A stretch of DNA of 64,000 bases, taken from contig CM039464.1 in NCBI GenBank assembly GCA_022414725.1, positions 16,126,854 to 16,190,853 of the forward strand, read 5' to 3'. Of the stretch, positions 46,733-58,944 are shown in pieces (position 1 is the first letter of the stretch; every line of letters begins with the position of its first letter). The notes below the pieces were generated by a model. The model was not told where the DNA came from, did no database searches, and saw nothing but the letters and a program-made list of their open reading frames with translations. The DNA comes from Microglena sp. YARC. Its lineage: Eukaryota; Chlorophyta; Chlorophyceae; Chlamydomonadales; Chlamydomonadaceae. The position numbers and the translations under genes are program-made.

Positions 46733-46905
46733 CAGGGTATTTCTGGCGCGCTGCCTTCTTGGGCCCCACTGCGCGTTTCGCGCAGTTTTTTGCAACCCCC
46801 TGTGGGCGCAGCAAGCAAATTTTGCGCTTAGTGCACTACAAAGCGTAGTATTTACTTTTCAAGTGCGCTAAAGCGCTAGCCAATTTGGTCAATGGAAGTA
46901 CCCTA
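46733..46905 (+). mobile_element. hAT-type MITE, CAGGGTA family, copy 5
   Basis: The ends are CAGGGTATTTC and GGAAGTACCCTA. Flanks GTTGTGTA (46725-46732) and GTCGTGTA (46906-46913) are an 8-bp duplication with one mismatch. At 173 bp it is slightly shorter than the other copies. Confidence 0.83.
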
Positions 46906-47052
46906 GTCGTGTAATACCGTTCACCAGACAGACCCTGTCACATCACACTGCGTTGCTTCCACAGTATTGTTGATAATTGCACAGACAGGTCACACACCGC
47001 AGCCATGCCCCCCCCCCCCTCCGCCCCCCCCCCACACACACACACCTGCAGT

Positions 47053-47165
47053 TCCTGGTGAACGCGGTTAGGGGGCTGAGCACGTACGCACGGGGTATAA
47101 TGCCCACAAGATAGGCAATGAGAAAGTGGTCAGCCCTCACGACAGGTCACACGTTCTATAATACT
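47053..47165 (-). pseudogene. Degenerate exon-5 copy without HEAGH
   Basis: On the minus strand HFLIAYLVGIIPRAYVLSPL and TAFTR follow VRAD, where the real exon has HEAG, because of a frame change and a G-to-A change (GCTGACCAC versus GCTGGCCAC). It ends with AG before GTGTGTG. Confidence 0.75.
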
Positions 47166-47427
47166 TTGCATACCCCCCCCCCCCCCCCCCCCCACACCAC
47201 ACCACCATTACCACCACTCATCATACCTTAAGGTGGTGGTACGTACCTCACATACACGCCCCCCCCCCCCCCCCCCCCTCCCCCCCCCACACACACACTC
47301 ATCATACCTGGTAAAGGCGTACCTCACATACCCCCCCCCCCACACACACACACACCCCACATCCCACATCCCCACACACACTCATCATACCTGGTAAAGG
47401 CGTACCTTACATACACGCCCCCCCCCC

Positions 47428-47460
<33 letters not shown>

Positions 47461-47493
47461 ACCCCACACACACACACTCATCATACCTTGTAC

Positions 47494-47600
47494 ATGCATC
47501 CAAGGAGCTCAGTGTATATGCGCGCGCATGACGCCCACAAGGTGGGCAATAAAAAAGTGGTCAGCCGCACAACAGGTCAAACGTTCTATATACTTTGCAT
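47494..47600 (-). pseudogene. Second degenerate exon-5 copy
   Basis: Minus-strand frame ADHFFIAHLVGVM followed by a frameshift; shares the GCTGACCAC change with the other copy, so the two have a common ancestor. It keeps a donor (GTACAAG before GTATGATG). Confidence 0.7.
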
Positions 47601-47815
47601 AACCCCACTTTCACCCCACCCACCACCACCACTCATCATACCTGGTGAAGGTGTACCTCGCATACCCCCCTGGCCCCCCCTTGCCCCATCTCCCCCTCCC
47701 CCCCACACCACACACTCATCATACCTTGTATGTTATACTCGCATATCCCCCCCCCAACCCCCACACCCCATCTCCCCCACTCCCACCCCACTCCACACAC
47801 ACACGCTCATCATAC

Positions 47816-47988
47816 CTTGTAAAGGCATCCAAGGAGCTTAGTGTATAAGCGCGCGGCATGATGCCCACAAGGTAGGCTATCAAAAAGTGGCCAGCCTCAT
47901 GAAAGGCAACGCGCTCCTTGTACTTTGGCTGTATTACACGTGCCAGGGTGTCAATTATGAGGCCTTCTCCTCCTCCATAGTTAGCTAC
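47816..47988 (-). CDS. Metalloprotease-like exon 5 (HEAGH zinc motif)
   Basis: The acceptor is CACGACGTCAG and the donor ACAAG before GTATGATG; 57 codons plus two bases. It begins VANYGGGEGLIIDTLARVIQ, then KYKERVAFHEAGHFLIAYLV and GIMPRAYTLSSLDAFT. HEAGH holds the two zinc histidines and catalytic glutamate of HExxH peptidases. The next exon should start in phase 2 and was not recognised. Confidence 0.88.
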
Positions 47989-47989
47989 C

Positions 47990-50900
47990 TGACGTCGTGA
48001 TAGGAGGGTGTTTAGTTAGCTACTAAGCTACTTAGCTACATGGTATGGTGGTGGCAGGGTGTTTAGTTAGCTACCTGACATCGTGATGGGAGGGTGCGTA
48101 TTTGGCTATTTAGCTACTTAGCTACATGGCATGGTGGTGGCAGGGTGTTTAGTTAGCTGCTTAGCTACTTACCTACTTAGTACATGGCATGGTCTTTGCA
48201 GGGTGTTTAGTTAGCTACTCAGCTACCTAGCTACTTAGTTCATGGCATGGTGGTGGCAGGGTGTTTAGTTAGCTACTTAGCTACATAGTACATGGCATGG
48301 TGGTGACAGAGTGTTTGGTTAGCTACTTAGCTACATGGCTGGATGGTGATGGCAGAGTGTGCATTTATGCTGTAATAGTGGTGGTGAGCTGCGTGTAGTT
48401 AGGGTTTAGACTGCCTGTGTAGTTAGAAACCTGGCATGCTGGTGGTGGTTGTGGTGATGGCAGGGTGTTTAGTTAGCTACTTAGCTACATGGCTGGATGC
48501 TGGTGGTAGGGTGTGCATTTAGGCTGTAACGGTGGTGGTGATATGTGTGTAGGTAGGGTTAAGACTGCCTGTGAGGTCAGAAACCTGGCGTGCTGGTGGT
48601 GGTTGTGGTGGTGGCAGGGTGTTTAGTTAGCTACTTAGCTACATGGCTGGGTGGTGGCAGGGTGTGCATTTAGGCTGTAACGGTGGTGGTGATATGTGTG
48701 TAGGTAGGGTTAAGACTGCCTGTGTGGTCAGAAACCTGGCATGCTGGTGGTGGTTGTGGTGATGGTGGGAGGGTGTTTAGTTAGCTACTTAGCTACATGG
48801 CTGGGTGGTGGCAGGGTGTGCATTTAGGCTGTAACGGTGGTGGTGATATGTGTGTAGGTAGGGTTAAGACTGCCTGTGTGGTCAGAAACCTGGCATGCTG
48901 GTGGTGGTTGTGGTGATGGTGGCAGGGTGTTTAGTTAGCTACTTAGCTACATGGCTGGGTGGTGGCAGGGTGTGCATTTAGGCTGTAACGGTGGTGGTGA
49001 TGTGTGTGTAGGTAGGGTTAAGACTGCCTGTGTGGTCAGGAACCTGGCGTGCTGGTGGTGGTTGTGGTGGTGGCAGGGTGTTTAGTTAGCTACTTAGCTA
49101 CATGGCTGGGTGGTGGCAGGGTGTGCATTTAGGCTGTAACGGTGGTGGTGATATGTGTGTAGGTAGGGTTAAGACTGCTGTGTGGTCAGACCTGGCATGC
49201 TGGTGGTGGTTGTGTGTGGTGGGAGGGTGTTTAGTTAGCTACTTAGCTACATGGCTGGGTGGTGGCAGGGTGTGCATTTAGGCTGTAACGGTGGTGGTGA
49301 TATGTGTGTAGGTAGGGTTAAGACTGCCTGTGTGGTCAGAAACCTGGCATGCTGGTGGTGGTTGTGGTGGTGGCAGGGTGTTTAGTTAGCTACTTAGCTA
49401 CATGGCTGGGTGGTGGCAGGGTGTGCATTTAGGCTGTAACGGTGGTGGTGATATGTGTGTAGGTAGGGTTAAGACTGCTGTGTGGTCAGAAACCTGGCAT
49501 GCTGGTGGTGGTTGTGGTGATGGCAGGGTGTTTAGTTAGCTACTTAGCTACATGGCTGGGTGGTGGCAGGGTGTGCATTTAGGCTGTAACGGTGGTGGTG
49601 ATATGTGTGTAGGTAGGGTTAAGACTGCCTGTGTGGTCAGAAACCTGGCATGCTGGTGGTGGTTGTGTGATGGTGGCAGGGTGTTTAGGTTACTACTTAG
49701 CTACATGGCTGGGTGGTGGCAGGGTGTGCATTTAGGCTGTAACGGTGGTGGTGATATGTGTGTAGGTAGGGTTAAGACTGCCTGTGTGGTCAGAAACCTG
49801 GCATGGCTGGTGGTGGTTGTGGTGGATGGTGGGAGTGTGTTTTGGGTAGTTAGCGTACTTAGCTACATGGCTGGCAGGGTGGTGGCAGGGTGTGCATTTA
49901 GGCTGTAACGGTGGTGGTGATATGTGTGTAGGTAGGTTAAGACTGCCTTGGGTGTGGTCAGAACCTGGCATGCTGGTGGTGGTTGTGGTGAGGGTGGGAG
50001 GGTTGTTTAGTTAGCTTACTTTAGCTACATGGCTGGGTGGTGGCAGGGTGTTGCATTTAGGCTGTAACGGTGGTGGTGATATGTGTGGTAGGTAGGGTTA
50101 AGACTGCCTGTGTGGTCAGAAACCTGCATGCTGGGGGTGGTTGTGGTGTGGTGGTGGAGGGTGTTTAGTTAGCTACTTAGCTACATGGCTGGGTGGTGGC
50201 AGGGTGTGCATTTAGGCTGTAACGGTGGTGGTGATATGTGTGTAGTAGGGTTAAGACTGCCTGTGTGGTCAGAAAACCTGGCATGCTGGTGGTGGTTGTG
50301 GTGATGGTGGGATGGGGTGTTTAGTTAGCTACTTAGCTACATGGCTGGGTGGTGGCAGGGTGTGCATTTTAGGCTGTAACGGTGGTGGTGATATGTGTGT
50401 AGGTAGGGTTAAGACTGCCTGTGTGGTCAGAAACCTGGCATGCTGGTGGTGGTTGTGGTGATGGTGGGAGGGTGTTTAGTTAGCTACTTAGCTACATGGC
50501 TGGGTGGTGGCAGGGTGTGCATTTAGGCTGTAACGGTGGTGGTGATATGTGTGTAGGTAGGGTTAAGACTGCCTGTGTGGTCAGAAACCTGGCATGCTGG
50601 TGGTGGTTGTGGTGATGGTGGGAGGGTGTTTAGTTAGCTACTTAGCTACATGGCTGGGTGGTGGCAGGGTGTGCATTTAGGCTGTAACGGTGGTGGTGAT
50701 ATGTGTGTAGGTAGGGTTAAGACTGCCTGTGTGGTCAGAAACCTGGCATGCTGGTGGTGGTTGTGGTGATGGTGGGAGGGTGTTTAGTTAGCTACTTAGC
50801 TACATGGCTGGGTGGTGGCAGGGTGTGCATTTAGGCTGTAACGGTGGTGGTGATATGTGTGTAGGTAGGGTTAAGACTGCCTGTGTGGTCAGAAACCTGG

Positions 50901-53900
50901 CATGCTGGTGGTGGTTGTGGTGATGGTGGGAGGGTGTTTAGTTAGCTACTTAGCTACATGGCTGGGGGGTGGCAGGGTGTGCATTTAGGCTGTAACGGTG
51001 GTGGTGATATGTGTGTAGGTAGGGTTAAGACTGCCTGTGTGGTCAGAAACCTGGCATGCTGGTGGTGGTTGTGGTGGTGGCAGGGTGTTTAGTTAGCTAC
51101 TTAGCTAAGACATGGGCTGGTAGGGGGTGGGCAGGGTGTGTGCATTTAGGCTGTAACGGTGGTGGTGATATGTGTGTAGGTAGGGTTAAGACTGCCTGTG
51201 TGGTCAGAAACCTGCGCATGCTGGTGGTGGTTGTGGTGGTGGCAGGGTGTTTAGTTAGCTACTAGCTACATGGCTGGGTGGTGGCAGGGTGTGCATTTAG
51301 GCTGTAACGGTGGTGGTGATATGTGTGTAGGTAGGGTTAAGACTGCCTGTGTGGTCAGAAACCTGGCATGCTGGTGGTGGTTGTGGTGAGGTGGCAGGGT
51401 GTTTAGTTAGCTACTTAGCTACATGGCTGGGTGGTGGCAGGGTGTGCATTTAGGCTGTACGGTGGTGGTGATATGTGTGTAGGTAGGGTTAAGACTGCTG
51501 TGTGGTCGTAAGTGTAGCTACCTGGCATGCTGGTGGTGGTTGTAGGGTGATGGTCAGGGTGTTTAGTTAGCTACTTAGCTACATGGCTGGGTGGTGGCAG
51601 GGTGTGCATTTAGGCTGTAACGGTGGTTGGTGATATGTGTGTAGGTAGGGTTAAGACTGCCTGTGTGGTCAGAAACCTGGCATGCTGGTGGTGGTTGGTG
51701 ATGGTGGGAGGGTGTTTAGTTAGCTACTTAGCTACATGGCTGGGTGGTGGCAGGGTGTGCATTTAGGCTGTAACGGTGGTGGTGATATGTGTGTAGGTAG
51801 GGTTAAGACTGCCTGTGTGGTCAGAAACCTGGCATGCTGGTGGTGGTTGTGGTGATGGCAGGGTGTTTAGTTAGCTACTTAGCTACATGGCTGGGTGGTG
51901 GCAGGGTGTGCATTTAGGCTGTAACGGTGGTGGTGATATGTGTGTAGGTAGGGTTAAGACTGCCTGTGTGGTCAGAAACCTGGCATGCTGGTGTGCAGGT
52001 GTTTTAGTTAGCTACTTAGCTACATGGCTGGGTGGTGGCAGGGTGTGCATTTAGGCTGTAACGGTGGTGGTGATATGTGTGTAGGTAGGGTAAGACTGCC
52101 TGTGTGGTCAGAAACCTGGCATGCTGGTGGTGGTTGTGGTGATGGCAGGGTGTTTAGTTAGCTACTTAGCTACATGGCTGGGTGGTGGCAGGGTGTGCAT
52201 TTAGGCTGTAACGGTGGTGGTGATATGTGTGTAGGTAGGGTTAAGACTGCCTGTGTGCGTCAGAAACCTGGCATGCTGGTGTGTGTGTGGTGGTGGTGGC
52301 AGGGGTGTTTAGTTTAGCTACTTAGCTACATGGCTGGGTGGTGGCAGGGTGTGCATTTAGGCTGTAACGGTGGTGGTGATATGTGTGTAGGTAGGGTTAA
52401 GACTGCATGCTTGTGGTCGAACCTGTGCAATTTATGCTGGTGTGGTTGGTGGTGATGGTGGGCAGGGTGGTTTAGTTAGCTACTTAGCTACATGGCTGGG
52501 TGGTGGCAGGGGTGTGCATTTAGGCTGTAACGGTGGTGGTGATATGTGTGTAGGTAGGGTTAAGACTGCTGTGTGGTCAGAAACCTGGCATGCTGGTGGT
52601 GGTTGTGGTGATGGTGGGAGGGTGTTTAGTTAGCTTACTTAGCTACATGGCTGGGTGGTGGCAGGGTGTGCATTTAGGCTGTAACGGTGGTGGTGATATG
52701 TGTGTAGGTAGGGTTAAGACTGCCCTGTGTGGTCAGAAACCTGGCATGCTGGTGGTGGTTGTGGTGATGGTGGGCAGGGTGTTTAGTTAGCTACTTAGCT
52801 ACATGGCTGGTGGTGGCAGGGTGTGCATTTAGGCTGTAACGGTGGTGGTGATATGTGTGTAGGTAGGGTTAAGACTGCCTGTGTGGTCAGAAACCTGGCA
52901 TGCTGGTGGTGGTGTGTGGTGATGCAGGGTGTTTAGTTAGCTACTTAGCTACATGGCTGGGGTGGGTGCAGGGTGTGCATTTAGGCTGTAACGGTGGTGG
53001 TGATATGTGTGTAGGTAGGGTTAAGACTGCCTGTGGTGGTCAGACAAACCTGGCATGCTGGTGGTGGTTGGTGGTGATGGTGGGAGGGTGTTTAGTTAGC
53101 TACTTAGCTACATGGCTGGGTGGTGGCAGGGTGTGCATTTAGGCTGTAACGGTGGTGGTGATATGTGTTGTAGGTAGGGTTAAGACTGCCTGTGTGGTCA
53201 GAAACCTGGCATGCTGGTGGTGGGTTGTGGTGATGCTGGTGGGGGAGAGGTGTTTAGTTAGCTACTTAGCTACATGGCTGGGGGGTGGTGGCAGGGTGTG
53301 CATTTAGGCTGTAACGGTGGTGGTGATATGTGTGTAGGTTAGGGTTAAGACTGCCTGTGTGGTCAGAAACCTGGCATGCTGGTGGTGGTTGTGGTGATGG
53401 TGGGAGGGTGTTTAGTTAGCTACTTAGCTACATGGCTGGGGTGGTGGCAGGGTGTGCATTTAGGCTGTAACGGTGGTGGTGATATGTGTGTAGGTAGGTT
53501 AAGACTGCCTGTGTGTGGTCAGCAACCTGGCATGCTGGTGGTGGTTGTGGTGATGGTGGTGAGGGTGTTTAGTTAGCTTACTTTAGCTACATGGCTGGGT
53601 GGTGGCAGGGTGTGCATTTAGGCTGTAACGGTGGTGGTGATATGTGTGTAGGTAGGGTTAAGACTGCCTGTGTGGTCAGAAACCTGGCATGCTGGTGGTG
53701 GTTGTGGTGATGGCAGGGTGTTTAGTTAGCTACTTAGCTACATGGCCGGGTGGTGGCAGGGTGTGCATTTAGGCTGTAACGGTGGTGGTGATATGTGTGT
53801 AGGTAGGGTTAAGACTGCCTGTGTGGTCAGAAACCTGGCATGCTGGTGGTGGTTGTGGTGGTGGCAGGGTGTTTAGTTGGCTACTTAGCTACATGGCTGG

Positions 53901-54420
53901 GTGGTGGCAGGGTGTGCATTTAGGCTGTAACGGTGGTGGTGATATGTGTGTAGGTAGGGTTAAGACTGCCTGTGTGGTCAGAAACCTGGCATGCTGGTGG
54001 TGGTTGTGGTGATGGCAGGGTGTTTAGTTAGCTACTTAGCTACATGGCCGGGTGGTGGCAGGGTGTGCATTTAGGCTGTAACGGTGGTGGTGATATGTGT
54101 GTAGGTAGGGTTAAGACTGCCTGTGTGGTCAAAAACCTGGCATGCTGGTGGTGGTTGTGGTGATGGTGGGAGGGTGTTTAGTTAGCTACTTAGCTACATG
54201 GCTGGGTGGTGGCAGGGTGTTTAGTTAGCTACTTAGCTACATGGCTGGGTGGTGGCAGGGTGTGCATTTAGGCTGTAACGGTGGTGCTGATATGTGAGTA
54301 GGTAGGGTTTAGGCTGCCTGTGTAGTTAGCTACCTGCTATCGTGATAGGAGGGTGCTTAGTTAGCTACTTAGCTACATGGCATGATGGTGGTGGTGGTGG
54401 TGGTGGTGGCAGGTTGTTTA
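47990..54420. repeat. ~154-bp satellite, about 41 copies, acceptor side of exon 5
   Basis: Units contain GTGTTTAGTTAGCTACTTAG, CTACATGGCTGGGTGGTGGC, GCATTTAGGCTGTAACGGTG and CCTGGCATGCTGGTGGTGGT. The TAGTTAGCTACCTGACATCG at both ends is the complement of the exon 5 acceptor and its first codons (CGATGTCAG then GTAGCTAACTA), so the array appears to derive from that splice site. The centre has more indels than the edges. Confidence 0.95.
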
Positions 54421-54569
54421 GTTAGCTACTTAGCTACATGAAATGTCGATGGTGGTGGGAGGGTGTTTAGTTAGCTACTTAGCTTCATGACATGCTGGTG
54501 GTGGGTGTGACTGTGGTGGTGGTGGTTGTGGACTGGTGGTATTGGTGCATGGTGATATGTGGCCAAGAA

Positions 54570-54800
54570 GGGCGATCACCTGATCCGCCACAAACAAAAA
54601 GGTGATCCCAAACATCGTTGTCAGAACCTGCTGCCCGTCAAAATGTTGTAGGTGGTGGTGGTGCAGGACGTGGTGGTGGTGGTGGTGGTTTGGTGAATGG
54701 TGATCTACCGCCAACAAGAAGGGCGATCACCTGATCCACCACACACAAAAAGGTGATCCCAAACATCGTCGCCAGAACCTGCTGCCGTCAAAATGTTGTA
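54570..54800 (-). pseudogene. Two partial copies of exon 4's end with donor
   Basis: Minus-strand copies read GQQVLTTMFGITFLFVADQ and a close variant, each ending GATCAG before GTGATCGCCC. They lie in GTGGTG-rich sequence on the donor side of exon 4. Confidence 0.8.
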
Positions 54801-54917
54801 TGTGGTGGTGGTGGTGGCTGTGGTGGTGGTGATATTGGCTGTGGTGGTGGGTGGTGGTGCTGCCGTGGTGGTGGTATTGGTTCATGGTGATCTACAGCCA
54901 ACAAGAAGGGCGCTCAC

Positions 54918-55061
54918 CTGATCCACCACAAACAAAAAGGTGATCCCAAACATCGTCGCCAGAACCTGCTGGGCATCCAAGTGGTTGAGGTAGGCAAAGG
55001 CCACAAAGCCAGCTGCCGCTGCTGCTTGAGAAACATTTCGGGTGTAGTTGAGCGAGTAGTC
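54918..55061 (-). CDS. Metalloprotease-like exon 4 (membrane segment)
   Basis: The acceptor is CACTCTACAG and the donor GATCAG before GTGAGC; exactly 48 codons, phase 0 on both sides. DYSLNYTRNVSQAAAAAGFV, AFAYLNHLDAQQVLATMFG and ITFLFVVDQ include one hydrophobic helix suited to a thylakoid or envelope membrane anchor. Confidence 0.85.
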
Positions 55062-55079
55062 CTGTAGAGTGAAAAGACA

Positions 55080-55325
55080 GTATGAGATCGAGTATCATCA
55101 TCACCAAGGTCGAGGTAGGCAAAGGCCACAAAGCCAGCTGCCGCTGCTTCTTGAGCCACATTTCGGGTGTAGTTGAGCGAGTAGTCCTGTAGAGTGAAAA
55201 GACATCATGAGTTCGAGTATCATCATCATCAAGGTCGAGGTAGGCGAAGGCCACAAAGCCAGCTGCCGCTGCTGCTTGAGCCACATTTCGGGTGCAGTTC
55301 AGCGAGTAGTCCTGTGGAGTGAAAG
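55080..55325 (-). pseudogene. Acceptor-side partial copies of exon 4
   Basis: Two minus-strand copies begin after CTCTACAG or CTCCACAG with GACTACTCGCTSAACT-like sequence, read NYTRNVAQEAAAAGFVAFAY or close variants, then leave the exon at ..LDL with GTGATGATGATAC. More decayed copies lie at about 55600-55770. Confidence 0.8.
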
Positions 55326-55342
55326 AGAGACATAATTATATG

Positions 55343-55494
55343 TAGGGGTCGGCAATATGATATCATATGATATCATGTCATCATATGATATCATATGATG
55401 CCGGCGGTCTGACTAGGTAACTTTGGCCTGGGGCATCACATCATATGATATCATACACGTCTTTGGTCAACATCATATGATTTGCCGTTCCCTA
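55343..55494. mobile_element. hAT-type MITE, TAGGG family, copy 4
   Basis: 152 bp, ends TAGGGGTCGGCAATATGATA and CATATGATTTGCCGTTCCCT(A), flanked by a perfect 8-bp duplication ATTATATG (55335-55342 and 55495-55502). The interior has several CATATGATATCATATGAT palindromes. Confidence 0.9.
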
Positions 55495-55599
55495 ATTATA
55501 TGCGTATATTACATTATTTTTGATTTCTATTAGGCACCGGCTGTATGACTCTGCTCTAGAAAGACAGTTGTTGCCTTCAATCAATGTGAGAATGAGAAT

Positions 55600-55775
55600 T
55601 GATTGATCCACATTTCGGGTGTAGGTGAGCGAGTAGTCCTGTGTAATAAAGAAAGGTATGAGTTCGAGTGTCATCATCATCATCATCATCATCAAGGATG
55701 AGGTAGGCAAGGGCCACAAAGTCAGCTACTGCTGCTACTTGAGCCACATTTCGGGTGTAGTTGAGCTAGTACTAG
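55600..55775. repeat. Decayed exon-4 acceptor copies
   Basis: CCACATTTCGGGTGTAGGTG and GAGCGAGTAGTCCTGTG and a second copy near 55745 are the complement of the exon 4 start with its acceptor. A (TCATCA)n stretch lies between. Confidence 0.75.
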
Positions 55776-55924
55776 TAAGAGGTATGGATGTCTATAAGGC
55801 AACGGCTGCATGACCCTGCCCTGGAAAGACAGTCATTGCCTGAAATCAATAGATGAATGAGAGATCTTGATATGAGATCTTGATACATCAGAGATCTGTC
55901 AGAGATCATGATTACACATCACTA

Positions 55925-58820
55925 TTGATGATATCACAATTGACAAGATCTGACCTTAGGAGAAAGAAGCTTCTCTGGGCTGATGTTGTTTATCCCCAAC
56001 TCATAATTTAAATATTTGAATATACATGAGATCATGCTTGCAAATAACACTTAATGAGATCTGACCTTAGGAGAAAGAAGCTTCTCTGGGCTGATGTTGT
56101 TTATCCCCAACTCATAATTTAAATATTTGAATATACATGAGATCATGCTTGCAAATAACACTTAATGAGATCTGACCTTAGGAGAAAGAAGCTTCTCTGG
56201 GCTGATGTTGTTTATCCCCAACTCATAATTTAAATATTTGAATATACATGAGATCATGCTTGCAAATAACACTTAATGAGATCTGACCTTAGGAGAAAGA
56301 AGCTTCTCTGGGCTGATGTTGTTTATCCCCAACTCATAATTTAAATATTTGAATATACATGAGATCATGCTTGCAAATAACACTTAATGAGATCTGACCT
56401 TAGGAGAAAGAAGCTTCTCTGGGCTGATGTTGTTTATCCCCAACTCACAATTTAAATATTTGAATATACATGAGATCATGCTTGTAAATAACACTTAATG
56501 AGGTCTTACCTTAGGAGAAAGAAGCTTCTATGGGCTGATGTTGTCCGTCACCAACTCATAATTTAAATATTTGAATATACGTGAGATCATGCTTGCAAAT
56601 AACACTAAATGAGATCTTACCTTAGGAGAAAGAAGCTTTTATGGGCTGATGTTGTCCGTCCCCAACTCATAATTTAAATATTTGAATATACATGAGACCA
56701 TGCTTGCAAATCACGCTCAACAAGGTCTGACCTTGGGAGAAAGCAGCACTTCTGTGCTGACGTTGTTCATCTTCAACTAATCATTTGAACACATACAAGA
56801 TTATGGTTATACATCACACTTGACGACAGCTGACCTTAGGGTAAAGCAGCTTCCCTGGGATGACGTTGTTCATCCTCAACTAATCATAACTACTCGTTTG
56901 AATATACATGAGACCATGCTTCCAAATCACGCTCAACAAGGTCTGACCTTGGGAGAAAGCAGCTTTTTCTGTGTTGATCTTGTTCATCCTCAACTCACCA
57001 TCCATCTTTACACATACACGAGATCATGGTTATACATCACGCTTGACAAGATCTGACTTTAGGGGAAAGCAGCTTCTCTGGCTTAACTTTGTTCATCCTC
57101 AACTCGTAATTTAAATATTTGAATATACATGGGACCATGGTTAAACTTGAAGGGATCTGACACTTAAAGGGATCTGACCTTAGGAGAAAGAAGCTTCTGT
57201 GGCGTCTCTGGGTTGATGTTGTTCATCCTCAACTCATAATTTTGAGTATTTAAATATACATGAGATCATAGTTATACACCACTCTTGACAAGGTCTGACC
57301 TTAGGGGACAGAAGCTTCTCTGGGTTCTCTGGGTTGATGTTGTTTATCCCCAACTCATAATTTTGAGTATGTAATAAATGAATGAGATCATGGTTATACA
57401 CCACTCTTGACAAGGTCTGACCTTAAGGGAAAGCAGCTTCTCTGGGTTGATCTTGGTCATCCCTAACTCATCATTTGCATATTTGAATATACATCAGATC
57501 ATGCTTGCAAATCAAACTCAACAAGGTCTTACCTTAGGGGAAAGCAACATCTCTGGGCCGATGCTGTATATCCTCAACTCATAACTTGAATATTTGAATG
57601 CACATGAGATCATGCTTGCAAAATGCAAATCACTTGACCAGGGATGACCTTAGGAGAAAGCAGCTTCTCTGAGATGATGTTGTTCATCCCCAACTCACAA
57701 TTTAAATATTTGAATATACATGAGATCATGCTTGCAAATGACACTTAACGAGATCTGACCTTGCGGGAAAGCAACATCTCTGGGCTGATGCTGTATATCT
57801 TCAACTCATAATTTGAACACACACGAAATATTTAAATAAATCATATCCTATTTGGCTACCCCTGGACTGTAACAACATACATGCATAAATACGTTTAAGT
57901 TGCAAACAAGATCAAGCAGAGCAACAGAATGCACAAAGCAGGTATGCGCCAAAATCTGACCTTAGGGAAAAGCAGCATCTATGGGCTGATGTTGTATATC
58001 CTCAACTCATAATTTGAATATTTGAATGCACATGAGATCATGCTTGGAAAATGCAAATCACTTGACAAGGGATGCCTTTAGGAGAAAGCAGCTTCTCTGA
58101 GATGATGTTGTTCATCCCCAACTCACAATTTAAATATTTGAATGCACATGAGATCATGCTTGCAAATCACGCTCAACAGGGTCTGACCTCCGGGGACAGA
58201 AGCTTCTCTGGGCTGATGTTGTTCATCCTCAAATACTCATTTGAACATACACGAGACGAGGCATAGGCAGCGCAGCAAGCGACGCGGAAAATTGGCGGAG
58301 AGTGTTGGCAAACGGACGCAGAAGGGGGGGGCTCCGCCAATCATAGTTATACATCACACTTGATAAAATCTGACCTTAGGGGAAAGCAACATTTCTGTGC
58401 TGACGTTATTCATCTTCAACTTATCATTTGAACGTACACTTGATCATGGTCATACATCACACTTGATAACATCTGACCTTAGGGGAAAGCAGCATCTCTG
58501 TGCTGACGTTGTTCATCCTCAACTAATCATAACTAATACCTAATCATAACTACTCATTTGAATATACACGAGACCATGATTATACATCACACTTGTACAA
58601 AAGGAGAAAGGAGAAAGCAGCTTTCTGTGTTGATCTTGTTCATCATCAGCTCATCATCCATCTTTACACGTACACGAGACCATGGTTATACATCACACTT
58701 GTAAAAAAGGAGAAAGGAGAAAGCAGCTTTTCTGTGTTGATCTTGTTCATCATCAGCTCATCATCCATCTTTACACATACACGAGACCATGACTATACAT
58801 CACACTTGATAAAATCTGAC
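55925..58820. repeat. Donor-side array of metalloprotease-like exon 3 (about 26 copies)
   Basis: On the minus strand each ~111-bp unit contains AACAACATCAGCCCAGAGAA, GCTTCTTTCTCCTAAG and GTCAGATC, the last ~35 bases of exon 3 plus its GTCAGA donor, followed by a constant intronic segment. Five units at 55.93-56.5 kb are nearly identical; those nearer the exon are more diverged. The frame NNISPEKLLSPK persists in many copies. Confidence 0.92.
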
Positions 58821-58935
58821 CTTAGGGGAAAGTAACATCTCTGGGCTGATGTTGTTCATCCTCAACTCATCTAAGGTGTACACCCTTTTGGGTAGCTGCC
58901 GGGCGTTACCAAAGGCCTTCAGCACTCCAGCTGGG
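58821..58935 (-). CDS. Metalloprotease-like exon 3
   Basis: The acceptor is CTCTGCCTCTGCAG and the donor CCTAAG before GTCAGA. One base completes a Ser codon from exon 2; 38 codons follow: PAGVLKAFGNARQLPKRVYT and LDELRMNNISPEMLLSPK. The YTLDELRxNxI..LLSP block is the most recognisable N-terminal signature of the VIR3-like family. Confidence 0.85.
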
Positions 58936-58944
58936 CTGCAGAGG

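Larger units (their letters stand above)
47030..47815. repeat. Donor-side array of metalloprotease-like exon 5
   Basis: On the minus strand short units repeat the exon tip and donor (CTTTACCAG or CTTTACAAG, then GTATGATGAGTGTG), spaced by poly-G/GT tracts; two larger units are exon copies (47053-47165 and 47494-47600). Confidence 0.8.
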
